This document shows, piece after piece, positions 1 through 9,851 of a stretch of DNA of 64,000 nt. The notes beneath the pieces are model-generated. The model was not told the origin of the DNA, made no database searches, and saw only the letters and a program-made list of their open reading frames with translations. Every line of letters begins with the position of its first letter. The first letter of the stretch is position 1. The stretch is taken from IMG/VR virus record IMGVR_UViG_3300032242_001655, positions 1-64,000 of that record; one strand, written 5' to 3'. Made by a program: the position numbers and the translations under genes. The DNA comes from a virus.

Positions 1-1
1 C

Positions 2-1759
2 CAGAACAACTTTGGATCAGAGGGTTATTGGACAGATCCTGCTCGAGCAAACCAACAGCCCCAACCTTTAAACATACAATTTTTTAACCCCAGCCTACAA
101 CTTGGTCTGTTGAATGTTGCCAGACCTGTTGGTGAAAGTGGTACACTTGCTACATTTACTGATGCAGATCCATTAATCTTCAAGAGTACAAACTATCCGG
201 GTGGCACTGTATCAACTGTGGGAGCATACTACAACACCACTACCACTTTGATCATAGGTGACGAAACTCAGGGTATATCTATTGGTCGAGAAGGTAGTAT
301 TGTAATTACAGCAAGAGATGATACTGCTACACCTGTAATGATAATAGGTGCCACAGGACAGAGCACTGGTGTTGACGGTGGCGATGTATTGATCTTTGGT
401 GGCGGCACCTTGGATAGCAATCTCGGTGGTGTAGATATTCAAGGACAATACTTAGACATATTAACAATCGATGGAGTCCATATTGGTCCCCCACAAAATA
501 ATGGTTGGTTCTTTGACAACACAGATTTTGGATTAGTATTCCCAGATGAAACTACACAATACACAGCCTGGCAAGGTAGTACTATTATTAGCGACACCGC
601 ACCTAGCGATGACCTAGGTCGTATTTGGTTTAATTCAGTGGACGGTCGTGCTTACATCAAGTACAACGATCTATGGACAGATCTAAGTCCTGTTATACCA
701 ACTGATCCTTCTGTATACTTAGATGGTTTGACCATTGAAGATACTACAATTGCTCCAGTGGACTCAACTGGCACAGTCAGTATAGCAACTGGTGAAAACA
801 ACTCCTGGACATTTGATACCACAGGCGGTTTAGTATTCCCTGACAGTACTAGACAGCCTACAGCATTTACAGGAACAATAGACTATAGTAATGTTACAGG
901 TAATAAGACCACTTCAACATTGGTCAGAGGTAACGAATCTTTAGTATTAAACACTATCGAGTATGGTCCTAATGATATATTTGAGATATTTGGCCCTGGA
1001 AATACCACTACCAGTTTAATTGTAGGTAACCCAGAACAGGGCATACAGATAGGTGCTGACGGTAGTGTCACTGTACAGTCCGCAATTAACAGTGAAGCAC
1101 CGTTGATGTTGTATGGTGCTCCGGGATTAAGTGATGGTGTTGACGGTGGCGATGTATTGATCTTTGGTGGTATTGGTTATACCCGAGCAGGTAATGTTAA
1201 CATTCAAGGACAGTCCGCAAGTATTATCACTTATGACGGTCTTGCTGTTGGCGGTGAACTTGGCTGGACATTTGACAATAGTGACTATGGACTGGTATTC
1301 CCCGATGATACTACGCAGTACACAGCCTATCAAGGTGTTGCTATTGTCAGCGATACAGCACCTGATGGAGATTTAGGTCGTCTTTGGTTTAATTCAGTAG
1401 ATGGTCGTGCTTATATCAAATACAATGACAACTGGACTGATTTGAGTCCTATTGTTATACCCGATCCTGAAATATATCTAGAAGGATTGACCATCGAAGA
1501 CACTACAATTGGTGTACGAGATACTACTGCCACACAGACCGTTAATGTAGCGGGCAATATAGTACCCACAGATAACCTAGCATATAACTTAGGTAGTCCT
1601 ACACATCAGTGGAATGCTCTGTATGTCAGCAGTTCTACAATCTACATGAGTGGTAGAGCATTAAGTTTAACCCAAGAAGGCATAAAGATCGACGGTGCTC
1701 CCATAACTGTTAGTGTGGTAGACGGCGGCAACGCTTCAACTTGGCTAACAGCAATTTAA
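2..1759 (+). CDS. Tail-fibre-like repeat protein, 5'-truncated by window edge
   Basis: The reading frame is open from base 2, so the true start lies upstream; the first in-window start-like codon (TTG at 110) has no ribosome site. The protein is a beta-rich, Gly/Thr/Asp-rich virion protein with no catalytic motif. Two long internal repeats are visible, about 254 residues apart: each has a LI[IV]G..[ET]QGI.IG block, a GVDGGDVLIFGG block, a FD[NT].D[YF]GLVFPD block and a DLGR[IL]WFNSVDGRAYIKYND block. The C-terminus carries a NLG[ST]..HQWNALYVS motif common in phage fibre shafts. Fourteen bases separate it from the next fibre-associated gene. Assignment as a distal tail fibre is inference from composition and neighbours. 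Confidence 0.8.
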   Translation, partial: QNNFGSEGYWTDPARANQQPQPLNIQFFNPSLQLGLLNVARPVGESGTLATFTDADPLIFKSTNYPGGTVSTVGAYYNTTTTLIIGDETQGISIGREGSIVITARDDTATPVMIIGATGQSTGVDGGDVLIFGGGTLDSNLGGVDIQGQYLDILTIDGVHIGPPQNNGWFFDNTDFGLVFPDETTQYTAWQGSTIISDTAPSDDLGRIWFNSVDGRAYIKYNDLWTDLSPVIPTDPSVYLDGLTIEDTTIAPVDSTGTVSIATGENNSWTFDTTGGLVFPDSTRQPTAFTGTIDYSNVTGNKTTSTLVRGNESLVLNTIEYGPNDIFEIFGPGNTTTSLIVGNPEQGIQIGADGSVTVQSAINSEAPLMLYGAPGLSDGVDGGDVLIFGGIGYTRAGNVNIQGQSASIITYDGLAVGGELGWTFDNSDYGLVFPDDTTQYTAYQGVAIVSDTAPDGDLGRLWFNSVDGRAYIKYNDNWTDLSPIVIPDPEIYLEGLTIEDTTIGVRDTTATQTVNVAGNIVPTDNLAYNLGSPTHQWNALYVSSSTIYMSGRALSLTQEGIKIDGAPITVSVVDGGNASTWLTAI

Positions 1760-1772
1760 GGTAAATATTGAT

Positions 1773-1991
1773 ATGGCAAATTATCCAGGACAACAATACA
1801 CACTACAATTTCCCAGCGATCCTGCTGTGAATCAGGAATTTGTAGGTGATAACGGAGTAACCTATGTTTGGGCAGGGGACAGATGGAGTTCCGCACTGGG
1901 CATAGTACAAAAGAAAGCAAATTTTATCATTGATGGTCAACACGCTGACCAGTCAGTGGATAACACATTAGATGGAAACTACGGAGCATAA
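1773..1991 (+). CDS. Small fibre-associated virion protein
   Basis: A 72-aa protein, probably a fibre subunit or connector. It contains an FP.dP..n..f....gvtYvWaGdrW pattern that recurs at the N-terminus of the 393-aa fibre at 10778 (FPlNPqiGdtYtapnGYvYtWdGtkW). That motif is frequent in marine T4-like fibre proteins. A TAAATATT element just upstream (1762) resembles a late promoter. The short distance to both flanking fibre genes suggests co-transcription. Function is otherwise unknown. Confidence 0.7.
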   Translation: MANYPGQQYTLQFPSDPAVNQEFVGDNGVTYVWAGDRWSSALGIVQKKANFIIDGQHADQSVDNTLDGNYGA

Positions 1992-1996
1992 CCAAA

Positions 1997-4900
1997 ATGG
2001 CTACAAGAATTAAACTACGCAGAGATACTACACAAAATTGGATGACAGTAAATCCAATTCTAGCAAATGGTGAAATGGGCATTGAAGCAGACACACGCCG
2101 TGTTAAACTAGGTGATGGTGCTACTGCTTGGATGGACTTGAAGTATGCGATTACAGATCAATTACATGTTGATGGTAAAACAGTCAACAGTGAAATGGGC
2201 GTTAGCATTGCTAGCCAAGATCCAGAAACTTGGATCAGCACAGTTCGTACTAAAGGCAACTGGGCAGGTACAGAAGGTGTAGCCTATGACAGCATGGGTA
2301 ACCTATACCTAAGCGGATGGGAAGAATCCGGTTATAATGAAGTTGATCCAACAGGTGCTGGTAACGCATTCCTTACTAAGTACGACTCCAAAGGCAATGT
2401 CTTGTGGAGCAAATACACTCACTTAGACGGTTACAGCAACGGATTTGGTGTTGTTGTAGATAGTCAAGATAACGCTATTGTTATTACTTTAGATTGGGAG
2501 GACAATTTCTTTGCGGTCAGCAAGTTTGACATGGACGGCAATCTACTTTGGCAAAAGACTATTAAAGATAGTTACGACTACGCAACTGGTTTTTGTTTAG
2601 CAGTAGACGGTAATGATGATATTATTGTAGCAGGTCTACGAGGTGATAACACTCAAAGTGATCACGCATCTTTATTTGTTCTCAAGTTAACAAGTTTAAC
2701 AGGATCTATAGTATGGACCAAGAACTGGGGCACATCTTATAATACTTATGCTCCAAGTTTAGCCGTAGATGGTGGCAACAATATCATAGTTGCGGGCAAT
2801 AATGCCTATAGTAGCGGGGGGGGCTCAGGCAATGATAATCACATTATTCTTGCTAAATTTGATACAAATGGTGCTGTTGTTTGGGGCAAATCTATTTTCA
2901 ACCCAGAAAACCAATATGATGGTTGGAATTTAATAGGTGCCAGCATTGACGCAGACATGGACGGTAATCTTTATATTGTGGGCAGTTACGAAATTCCTAA
3001 TTTTGTACAAGATTTACACGGAGGTTATTACACAGGACAGGCCGCTTTAATTCTAAAAACAGATTCAATGGGTGTTGTAAAATGGAGTCGTTTAGTAGGA
3101 CCGGGAGACTGTTCCGATCTTGGTGCTCAGGTTGTTTATAATGACGGCAAAGTTTATGCCACATTCCAAACAGAAAAACCCTACTATAAAGATGCTCCGT
3201 CCAGTAATGTTATCGGTGATGGTTATACTACTCAGGAAATTGTTGTAGCATCGTATGATGCCGCTAATGGTAAGGTCCTATGGCAACGTAATTTTGGACC
3301 TGAAGTCCTGTGGGGTTGGGCCAACCCAACTGGCACCTCTAATAGTTATCAAGATGAGTATCCTGTAGGTGGTAGAATGTTGGCTGTTTATAAAGACTAT
3401 GTTGCTGTTGCTGGCCAAGCAGGCGAATACAGTCGCATTGACGGCAATGATACACGCAGTTATGGTTTTGTAGCACAACTGCCCGCAGATGGTACAGAAA
3501 TGGATCTTGCTGGGTGGACTTATACAGAAAGCAAGCACAAAGGACTATATGCCAAAGTAACAAGTGGTGACAACGCTGGTTATAGTTCAACAAATGTAAC
3601 CACTATCACAGTAACCGCTTCTAACGAATACACTCCAACAGATACAGCAGACAATGTTCGCATTGATATAATTGCTTCTGGTGCTAATCAGTGGGACTTC
3701 AAACCCAATGGTGATTTGGCTCTACCAGTAGGAGGCAACATTGAAATAACTCGCGCTACTTCGGGTGATATCCATACAGTTGGTTATTTTAACGAACACA
3801 ATGAGTATGGTGTTTACAATTACTACAACTCAGTGACCATAGATCCAGAAGGTAACAAATACTATGTAGGTTGCTGGAACAGCCATGGTGAAAACACTTA
3901 TAACGGTCGCAATCCTATGCCATTGATTGTCAAGGTCAAGCCTGCTGGTGAGATAGAATGGAAGACTCGTTTGAGCAACCGTAATCTACAAAACAGTGGC
4001 TATTCTCTTAATGGTGACGCACGAACAGTGGCCTATGATCCGTCAAGTGGACGTATTGTGGTTGTTGCTATAGACAGCAGTGAAGGATATGCTGATCAAA
4101 TGTTGATTGTGGACCTAGATCCATTAACTGGTGATGTTGTTGAACAGCATCGTTATAGTGCCGCAGATGACATAGGACCTAACGGAATGGTTATTAATGA
4201 AGCCGGTGAAAGATTCATTACAGGATCGATACAGGGCGATAACTACATCACATTTACAGTTACCAATGCCATGGTGGTTGCGGCTGATCACACATCATTA
4301 GAAATACCTGATACTGTGTTCGCTGGACATGCTAAACCAGAATGGAAGTTAGGTACAAATGGTTGGACAGTTTATGACGGCAGTAATAATAGTATCGGTA
4401 ACGTCAGTTATATTGACTATTATGATAACATTTCAGGAACAGTAAGACAGGGAAGTGGTGCTACATTTACTGTTGAATACAACAGTGGTAGTTATGCCGT
4501 ATCTGTAATCAGTGCTGGTATTCATTATCTTCCCGGACACGAGATATTGGTCACAGGCGACTTGTTAGGTGGAGCAACTCCTGCCAACGATTTAACAATC
4601 ACAGTTGCTACTGTTGACGGCGGCGGAGGTATTTTAACTGTTACACAGGGCGGAACTGCTAGCGATAGCGGGTCATTCCCATACACACCGATAGCAGGAA
4701 CCAACACCAATGTAGGTAGTGGATTTACAATTGGTGTACAAGTGGATGCCAGTACAGCCACTAACAACTTGATAGTTTATCACCTCAGCGGTGGTACACA
4801 CTATGTTGTAGATGATGTAATAACATTCCCAGGAACACAATTAGGTGGAACAAGCCCTGCTACAGATTTAGTGATCAAAGCACTACAGGTAGGTGATTCT

Positions 4901-6466
4901 GCTGGTGATGTACATGCTGTAGAAAACACAGGATATCAGGTAATAACACGTGGTGTTAGTCCATTGACCTACACAAGAGTAACTGTTGCTGGTAGTCCAA
5001 ACTTTAGCACAGGTGGGCCATGGTATCTAAAACACTATTCGGATGCTAACACATTCTTGACCAAAGTTGTATCAACAGCCACAACCAGTACTAACATGTT
5101 ATGGGCCAAGTGGATTGAAAAATCTGATTACGATACAGGAGTTGCTGTAGACTATGACAGCATGGGCAACATATACTGGGGCTCTTCAGTTTATGACAGT
5201 CGATATGTAGGGTCCGGTAGTACTTATTATCGTCCTTTGATTGTAAAATTAGACTCAACTGGTACACCGTTATGGTCTAAGACTTATTCACTTGATGGTA
5301 ATGAAGGTTACATGAATGGACTACAGGTGGACAGTGAAGACAATGTGGTCTTAGGACAGATAAAAATATGGGATGGCGGTCCAGCCCCGACGGGATGGTA
5401 CCCGATCGTTAGACGAATAAAGGGCGATGGCGATCTGTTGTACACAAGAGAGTATCTCATGTATGGCGGTGAAGGAGCAAATAATTCTGATTGGAATGGC
5501 GGAGGCTTAGCCTTAGATAATGATGACAATGTTTATATTAACATCAATCGTTATGATGGTGAGGACTTTGTACAATGGACCGCAAAATTAGATATTCAAC
5601 GCCTACGTACAATTTGGGCACAGGAAGTATCACATGAAGGCGTAGAGTATGGAGTCAAGCACGGTTGGAACTATTATAGTAATTCTATTGCTACAGATGG
5701 AAAAACTTACTCAATGGCTCTACAGACATTTGATCTAAATGCTAGCGAAGGAAATGCCTTTGGGGTTAACTTACCAGCAGATGGCTCTGCGGCTGATACA
5801 CATGTTGGTGAATTTGCTATCAATGATGCGTATCCTGCGATACAGGATGGTTCAGAAGGCGGGCATGGAACTACATACGGTGACGTTCCTGTAGCAAGAC
5901 CCTATCAGATCACAACTGCTACATCACAGTTTACACTGGTTACAGGCAGAAATCCAATTTTATCAATTATAGATACAAGTCCTGTAGATCAGTTCCCAGT
6001 CTATACTAACAGTGAGGCTGGTATTGTATTCGGTGATGGTACTAAACAGACATCAAGTGGTAATGGTATTCCACAGGTTAAACATGCTCGTTCTTACAAA
6101 CAATTTGAATTGAAAGCAAGTGATGCTGGTAAACATCTGTATATAACTAACACCGACCAGGTGGTCATTATTCCTCGATACGAAAAAGTACAGTTCCCAG
6201 TGGGCACAGTTATTACAATTGTTAACGTAAGTGGCGGTCTTGTAAATGTTGCTGGTCCAACACAGGACAATGGTAGAACAACCATCTACTGCCCAGCATT
6301 AGACGGAAGTGAAGGTTCAGGTGATCCAAACTATCTCAATGGTTATGGATTTACAGATAACGGTGGTGGTAATTTGATTACTCTGTTAAAAGTTGAAGAA
6401 AGTTATAGCAATGGTAGCCGTTGGATAATTTCTGGCAACAATGCCGCTAACTTTGTAAACTATTAA
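1997..6466 (+). CDS. Giant tail fibre with MtdN-like head and beta-propeller-like repeats
   Basis: A 1489-aa virion protein, probably a long tail fibre or adhesin. Residues 1-60 (MATRIKLRRDTTQNW, then GEMGIEADTRRVKLGDG) match the N-terminal attachment domain seen in the major tropism determinant family. Most of the rest consists of recurring W..(K,T).. and D..GN[VL]lW.K and vD.qDn.i/v units, as in SBBP/quinoprotein-type beta-propeller repeats, in two blocks (about residues 75-500 and 1030-1270). Between them lie two copies of a PG..[IL].G..LGG..PA.DL.I cassette that recurs in the gene at 35485. The C-terminus (GIVFGDGTKQTSS onward) is a typical fibre tip. No enzyme motif is seen. Confidence 0.85.
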   Translation: MATRIKLRRDTTQNWMTVNPILANGEMGIEADTRRVKLGDGATAWMDLKYAITDQLHVDGKTVNSEMGVSIASQDPETWISTVRTKGNWAGTEGVAYDSMGNLYLSGWEESGYNEVDPTGAGNAFLTKYDSKGNVLWSKYTHLDGYSNGFGVVVDSQDNAIVITLDWEDNFFAVSKFDMDGNLLWQKTIKDSYDYATGFCLAVDGNDDIIVAGLRGDNTQSDHASLFVLKLTSLTGSIVWTKNWGTSYNTYAPSLAVDGGNNIIVAGNNAYSSGGGSGNDNHIILAKFDTNGAVVWGKSIFNPENQYDGWNLIGASIDADMDGNLYIVGSYEIPNFVQDLHGGYYTGQAALILKTDSMGVVKWSRLVGPGDCSDLGAQVVYNDGKVYATFQTEKPYYKDAPSSNVIGDGYTTQEIVVASYDAANGKVLWQRNFGPEVLWGWANPTGTSNSYQDEYPVGGRMLAVYKDYVAVAGQAGEYSRIDGNDTRSYGFVAQLPADGTEMDLAGWTYTESKHKGLYAKVTSGDNAGYSSTNVTTITVTASNEYTPTDTADNVRIDIIASGANQWDFKPNGDLALPVGGNIEITRATSGDIHTVGYFNEHNEYGVYNYYNSVTIDPEGNKYYVGCWNSHGENTYNGRNPMPLIVKVKPAGEIEWKTRLSNRNLQNSGYSLNGDARTVAYDPSSGRIVVVAIDSSEGYADQMLIVDLDPLTGDVVEQHRYSAADDIGPNGMVINEAGERFITGSIQGDNYITFTVTNAMVVAADHTSLEIPDTVFAGHAKPEWKLGTNGWTVYDGSNNSIGNVSYIDYYDNISGTVRQGSGATFTVEYNSGSYAVSVISAGIHYLPGHEILVTGDLLGGATPANDLTITVATVDGGGGILTVTQGGTASDSGSFPYTPIAGTNTNVGSGFTIGVQVDASTATNNLIVYHLSGGTHYVVDDVITFPGTQLGGTSPATDLVIKALQVGDSAGDVHAVENTGYQVITRGVSPLTYTRVTVAGSPNFSTGGPWYLKHYSDANTFLTKVVSTATTSTNMLWAKWIEKSDYDTGVAVDYDSMGNIYWGSSVYDSRYVGSGSTYYRPLIVKLDSTGTPLWSKTYSLDGNEGYMNGLQVDSEDNVVLGQIKIWDGGPAPTGWYPIVRRIKGDGDLLYTREYLMYGGEGANNSDWNGGGLALDNDDNVYININRYDGEDFVQWTAKLDIQRLRTIWAQEVSHEGVEYGVKHGWNYYSNSIATDGKTYSMALQTFDLNASEGNAFGVNLPADGSAADTHVGEFAINDAYPAIQDGSEGGHGTTYGDVPVARPYQITTATSQFTLVTGRNPILSIIDTSPVDQFPVYTNSEAGIVFGDGTKQTSSGNGIPQVKHARSYKQFELKASDAGKHLYITNTDQVVIIPRYEKVQFPVGTVITIVNVSGGLVNVAGPTQDNGRTTIYCPALDGSEGSGDPNYLNGYGFTDNGGGNLITLLKVEESYSNGSRWIISGNNAANFVNY

Positions 6467-6478
6467 TAGGAGACAGTA

Positions 6479-6916
6479 GTGAGTATATCACAAGTAATGA
6501 TTGCGGGTTCCAATAACTTAACTGGCGGTGGTGGGGCGGCAAGTGGAGGGACAGGTACTCCTGGATCAGGATATCTTAATGGCTACAGTGGTCACATTGT
6601 TACACTCACTCCTACTACCAATGGATCTGGTAATCCACATACGGCTTACCCAGGTGACACTATTACTTGGACTATAACCAGTAATTCGTCGGCATTGAAT
6701 GGTGTAACGGTGTATTATTGGGTTGACAACGATGCTGTTCCTTATACAGATTGGACCTATCCACAGAATTACGGACAAATAGTTTTAGATTCTAATGGCA
6801 ACGGATCATTTAACAGAACTGTAGCAGCCAATCCTCCACAGCACGGTTTATTTAGAATGTATATCGGTACATCACTATATCAAGGCACAATAACACACGG
6901 CTACATCGGAGTTTAA
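6479..6916 (+). CDS. Ig-like virion surface protein
   Basis: A 145-aa protein starting at GTG, chosen because TAGGAGACAGTA precedes it at the right distance. After a Gly-rich linker, residues about 40-145 read as a single beta-sandwich: PGDTITWTITS, then GVTVYYWVDND, GSFNRTVA and GLFRMYIGTSLYQGTI, typical of phage Ig-like or fibre-decorating domains. It sits directly after the giant fibre and 3 nt before the peptidase gene, so it is most likely a fibre accessory. No homolog is named with certainty. Confidence 0.65.
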   Translation: MSISQVMIAGSNNLTGGGGAASGGTGTPGSGYLNGYSGHIVTLTPTTNGSGNPHTAYPGDTITWTITSNSSALNGVTVYYWVDNDAVPYTDWTYPQNYGQIVLDSNGNGSFNRTVAANPPQHGLFRMYIGTSLYQGTITHGYIGV

Positions 6917-6919
6917 CGA

Positions 6920-7744
6920 ATGATCTACGAACTATTAAAAGGCAAGAATCTACTAACAACCAATATGAAGAATCTGCTGAGCCCAGCAGGTATTCCTAAG
7001 TACCACTGGAAGCGTGACTTGCCTGATCATCGTGATCACTTGTTTACTGCCGCACCTCAAGTGGCACCTACTAGTGTTGACTTACGCACGTATGCTAGCC
7101 CTATAGATGATCAAGGACAGTTAGGATCTTGTACAGGTAATGCTATCGCAGGTGCTATTGACCTAATTGATCGTAAGGGCGGCAAACAACTACAGGTCAG
7201 CAGACTGTTTATCTACTACGAAGAACGAGTTTTAGAAGGTAGTGTAAACTACGATGCAGGTGCTTATATTCGTGATGGTATTAAAGTTACATATACTAAA
7301 GGTGCTCCATTAGAATCATTATGGCCCTACAGTATTCGCAAGTGGGCCACAAAACCTCCTACAACCGCGTACACTGACGCACTAAAACGCAAGGTCACCG
7401 GCTATCAACGCTGTGCTGACTTTACCGCAGTTAAAAACGCATTGGCATTAGGTAACCCTGTAGTTATTGGGTTTGACGTTTACGAAAGTTTTGAACAGGG
7501 TGTTTGGCAAAATGCCAACGGTAGCGGTCTAATGCCCTATCCGAATGTCAACACTGAACAACTACTAGGTGGACACGCTGTATGTCTAGTAGGCTATAAT
7601 GATTCAACACAACGTTTCATTGCTCGCAACAGTTGGGGTACTGCTTGGGCTGATCACGGCTACTTTTACATGCCCTATCAAGTTATCCAAAATACTTCAA
7701 TGAGCAATGACTTTTGGGTTATCTCCGCAGTAAAAAATCCTTAA
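6920..7744 (+). CDS. Papain-like (C1A) cysteine peptidase
   Basis: A 274-aa protein with a complete papain-family active site. The QGQLGSC motif holds the oxyanion-hole Gln and nucleophile Cys71, His219 lies in GGHAV, and Asn237 lies in RNSWG. The preceding PTSVDLR is the canonical mature N-terminus, so residues 1 to about 48 may be a propeptide. No signal peptide is seen. It lies between fibre genes and a methyltransferase. It could mature virion proteins, digest host surface protein, or act in the cell; the sequence does not decide. Peptidases of this class occur in some large phages but are not part of the T4 core. Confidence 0.85.
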   Translation: MIYELLKGKNLLTTNMKNLLSPAGIPKYHWKRDLPDHRDHLFTAAPQVAPTSVDLRTYASPIDDQGQLGSCTGNAIAGAIDLIDRKGGKQLQVSRLFIYYEERVLEGSVNYDAGAYIRDGIKVTYTKGAPLESLWPYSIRKWATKPPTTAYTDALKRKVTGYQRCADFTAVKNALALGNPVVIGFDVYESFEQGVWQNANGSGLMPYPNVNTEQLLGGHAVCLVGYNDSTQRFIARNSWGTAWADHGYFYMPYQVIQNTSMSNDFWVISAVKNP

Positions 7745-7771
7745 CCATTATCTTAGCAGTTAAATACTGCT

Positions 7772-8542
7772 ATGACAACAACACATTGGGCTGAAAGAAG
7801 CAAACACTGGGGGCGTAGCCAACCTCCATTGCGTCCTGATCCAGACGCTGTACGACTAATACAAGACCTAATAGGTAATACTAACAGCGATATCTTATTG
7901 CTAGGTGTTACCCGCGAACTGACCCTAGCATTTGAAAATGTCGTAGCAGTAGAACGCGAACCGGGCATGATTTCAAATGTTTGGCTAGGTGATACAGACA
8001 CTAAACGAGTTATACACAATGACTGGTTACAAGTACAGTTTCCTAATGAACGTTTTGGCGGTGCTGTGGGAGATGGCAGTATCAATCAAGTGGCATTTCC
8101 GCATGATCAACTTAGACTGTTAGATCGTATACTAGACTGGTTAGAACCCGGTGGCACATTTGCCTGCCGAATGTATACTCGTCCTGATACACCTATTACA
8201 CTAGATGATCTACGCAGAGAAGGACTAAATCCTACAGTCAACTGGTCTGCTTACAGACGTATGCTATCTATGTACTTGGCAGAACAAGAAGGACAAACTA
8301 TACACACTCGCAACATTACGGGAGTATTCAATGACCTATTTCCAGATCGTAGCCAACTACCTTGGACTGCGGATGAATTAGAAATGATTGACACGTATGC
8401 TACAAGTCAATTACAAAGTTGTTTGCCCACACGCCGAGAACTAGAACAGATTATTCCCACCGGAGCAAGAGAAGCACGATTTATTGACGTAGGCAACTAT
8501 GACTTGGCTTACTGTTGCCCAGTACTAACATTTAAGAAATAA
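7772..8542 (+). CDS. SAM-dependent methyltransferase-like protein
   Basis: A 256-aa protein with a class I methyltransferase-like layout. DILLLGVTREL forms the first strand and an atypical SAM loop lacking GxGxG, VVAVEREPGMI supplies the acidic residue after strand 2, FGGAVGDGSINQV is the strand-4 region, and LLDRILDWLEPGGTFACR is the classical post-motif helix and strand. The substrate is unknown. It ends 1 nt before the PaaK-like ligase gene at 8544, and that gene overlaps the Bug-type binding protein gene, so the three look like one transcription unit inserted between fibre genes. The weak motif I leaves some doubt about activity. Confidence 0.6.
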   Translation: MTTTHWAERSKHWGRSQPPLRPDPDAVRLIQDLIGNTNSDILLLGVTRELTLAFENVVAVEREPGMISNVWLGDTDTKRVIHNDWLQVQFPNERFGGAVGDGSINQVAFPHDQLRLLDRILDWLEPGGTFACRMYTRPDTPITLDDLRREGLNPTVNWSAYRRMLSMYLAEQEGQTIHTRNITGVFNDLFPDRSQLPWTADELEMIDTYATSQLQSCLPTRRELEQIIPTGAREARFIDVGNYDLAYCCPVLTFKK

Positions 8543-8543
8543 T

Positions 8544-9851
8544 ATGGCAGATATAGCAAAAGAAATCAAAGGTTGGGCGGAGTACTTGGACCGCACACAA
8601 TGGTACAGCCTAAAAGAATTACAAGAAATACAAGAGCAGGGACTAAAGCGTATTGTTCTACATCATGCTGTACAGAGTCCTTGGTTCAAACAATGGCTAG
8701 CAGATCAAAATCTACAGCCCAAAGACCTGTTTACTGTAGAAGGACTACAACGGTTAAAGCCCTTTAACAAACGTGATATACAGTCCGCGGGCAAAGACTT
8801 TTTTGCTCGCAATGTTCCAGATGCTCATAAACCCGCTCGTGAAATCAGTACCAGTGGATCAACAGGACAGCCTATCACTACACTAAAAACAGCCATGGAC
8901 AATATCATTTGGAATGCCATGACTCTGCGTGATCATTCGTGGTGGGGCCGCAATGCTGAAGGGCAACGACTAACTGCTATCAAAGCAGGTATCAAAATAC
9001 AAGTAGAACATCAAATGTGGGGTCCTCCTATGAGCATATTCCATACTACAGGACCAAGTCAGGCTCTACCAGTGTGGATGAAGACCGAAGAACAGTTGGC
9101 CGCAGTGGAACGTTTCCAACCAGATATCATGATTCTACACGCAGGTGTACTTCGTGGATTTGTTACTATTTGGGAACGTACTGGTTATACTTTAACCAAT
9201 CTTAAACACTGCCGCAATATCAGTGATACAGTGGATCAGGATTTGCGTGATCGTTTTAGAGCCCTAAGTGGACTTGAAATTGAAGACAACTACAGTTGTA
9301 GCGAAACTGGTACAATAGCAATACAATGTCCTGTCAGCAGTTTATATCACACCATGATGGAAACACAGATTGTGGAAGTTATAGACAAGGACGGCAATCC
9401 CTGTCAAGAAGGCGAAGTAGGTCGTGTGGTTATCACAGACCTGTACAATACAGCAACTCCTATCATACGCTATGATATAGGAGACTACGCAAGAGTGGGC
9501 GGTGAATGTGGCTGTGGTCGTGTACATAAGACATTTACAGAAGTGTTGGGCCGTGAGCGTAATCTACTTAAACTTCCCGATGGTACACAGTTTTGGCCCA
9601 GAGCAGGACGCTATGAGATGCAGAAGATAGCACCAGTTCGTCAGTGGCAGATTGTACAGCACAGTTATGAAGATGTAGAGTTTAAGATTGTTACAGATGA
9701 TCCTATCACTGAAGAACAAGAAACAGAGTTAAAAGAGATATTTGGTAAAGCAATCAATAACTTTGCTAGTGTGCGTATCACTCGTTATGAACAAGCAATA
9801 CCACCTAACAAGGGCGGCAAGTTTGAGGAGAGTGTATGCTTGGTAGAATAA
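8544..9851 (+). CDS. PaaK/CapK-like adenylate-forming ligase
   Basis: A 435-aa ANL-superfamily enzyme of the phenylacetate-CoA ligase/CapK branch, which activates a carboxylic acid with ATP. Visible motifs are STSGSTGQP (phosphate-binding loop, about residue 110), YSCSETG (aromatic/TE motif), TPIIRYDIGDYA (adenine and ribose binding) and a small C-terminal domain. A CxCxR motif near ECGCGRVH matches the PaaK type. The substrate cannot be read from sequence. It overlaps the following Bug-family gene by 16 nt and follows the methyltransferase by 1 nt. A metabolic ligase among tail fibre genes is unusual; it may modify virion surface or host envelope components. Confidence 0.8.
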   Translation: MADIAKEIKGWAEYLDRTQWYSLKELQEIQEQGLKRIVLHHAVQSPWFKQWLADQNLQPKDLFTVEGLQRLKPFNKRDIQSAGKDFFARNVPDAHKPAREISTSGSTGQPITTLKTAMDNIIWNAMTLRDHSWWGRNAEGQRLTAIKAGIKIQVEHQMWGPPMSIFHTTGPSQALPVWMKTEEQLAAVERFQPDIMILHAGVLRGFVTIWERTGYTLTNLKHCRNISDTVDQDLRDRFRALSGLEIEDNYSCSETGTIAIQCPVSSLYHTMMETQIVEVIDKDGNPCQEGEVGRVVITDLYNTATPIIRYDIGDYARVGGECGCGRVHKTFTEVLGRERNLLKLPDGTQFWPRAGRYEMQKIAPVRQWQIVQHSYEDVEFKIVTDDPITEEQETELKEIFGKAINNFASVRITRYEQAIPPNKGGKFEESVCLVE

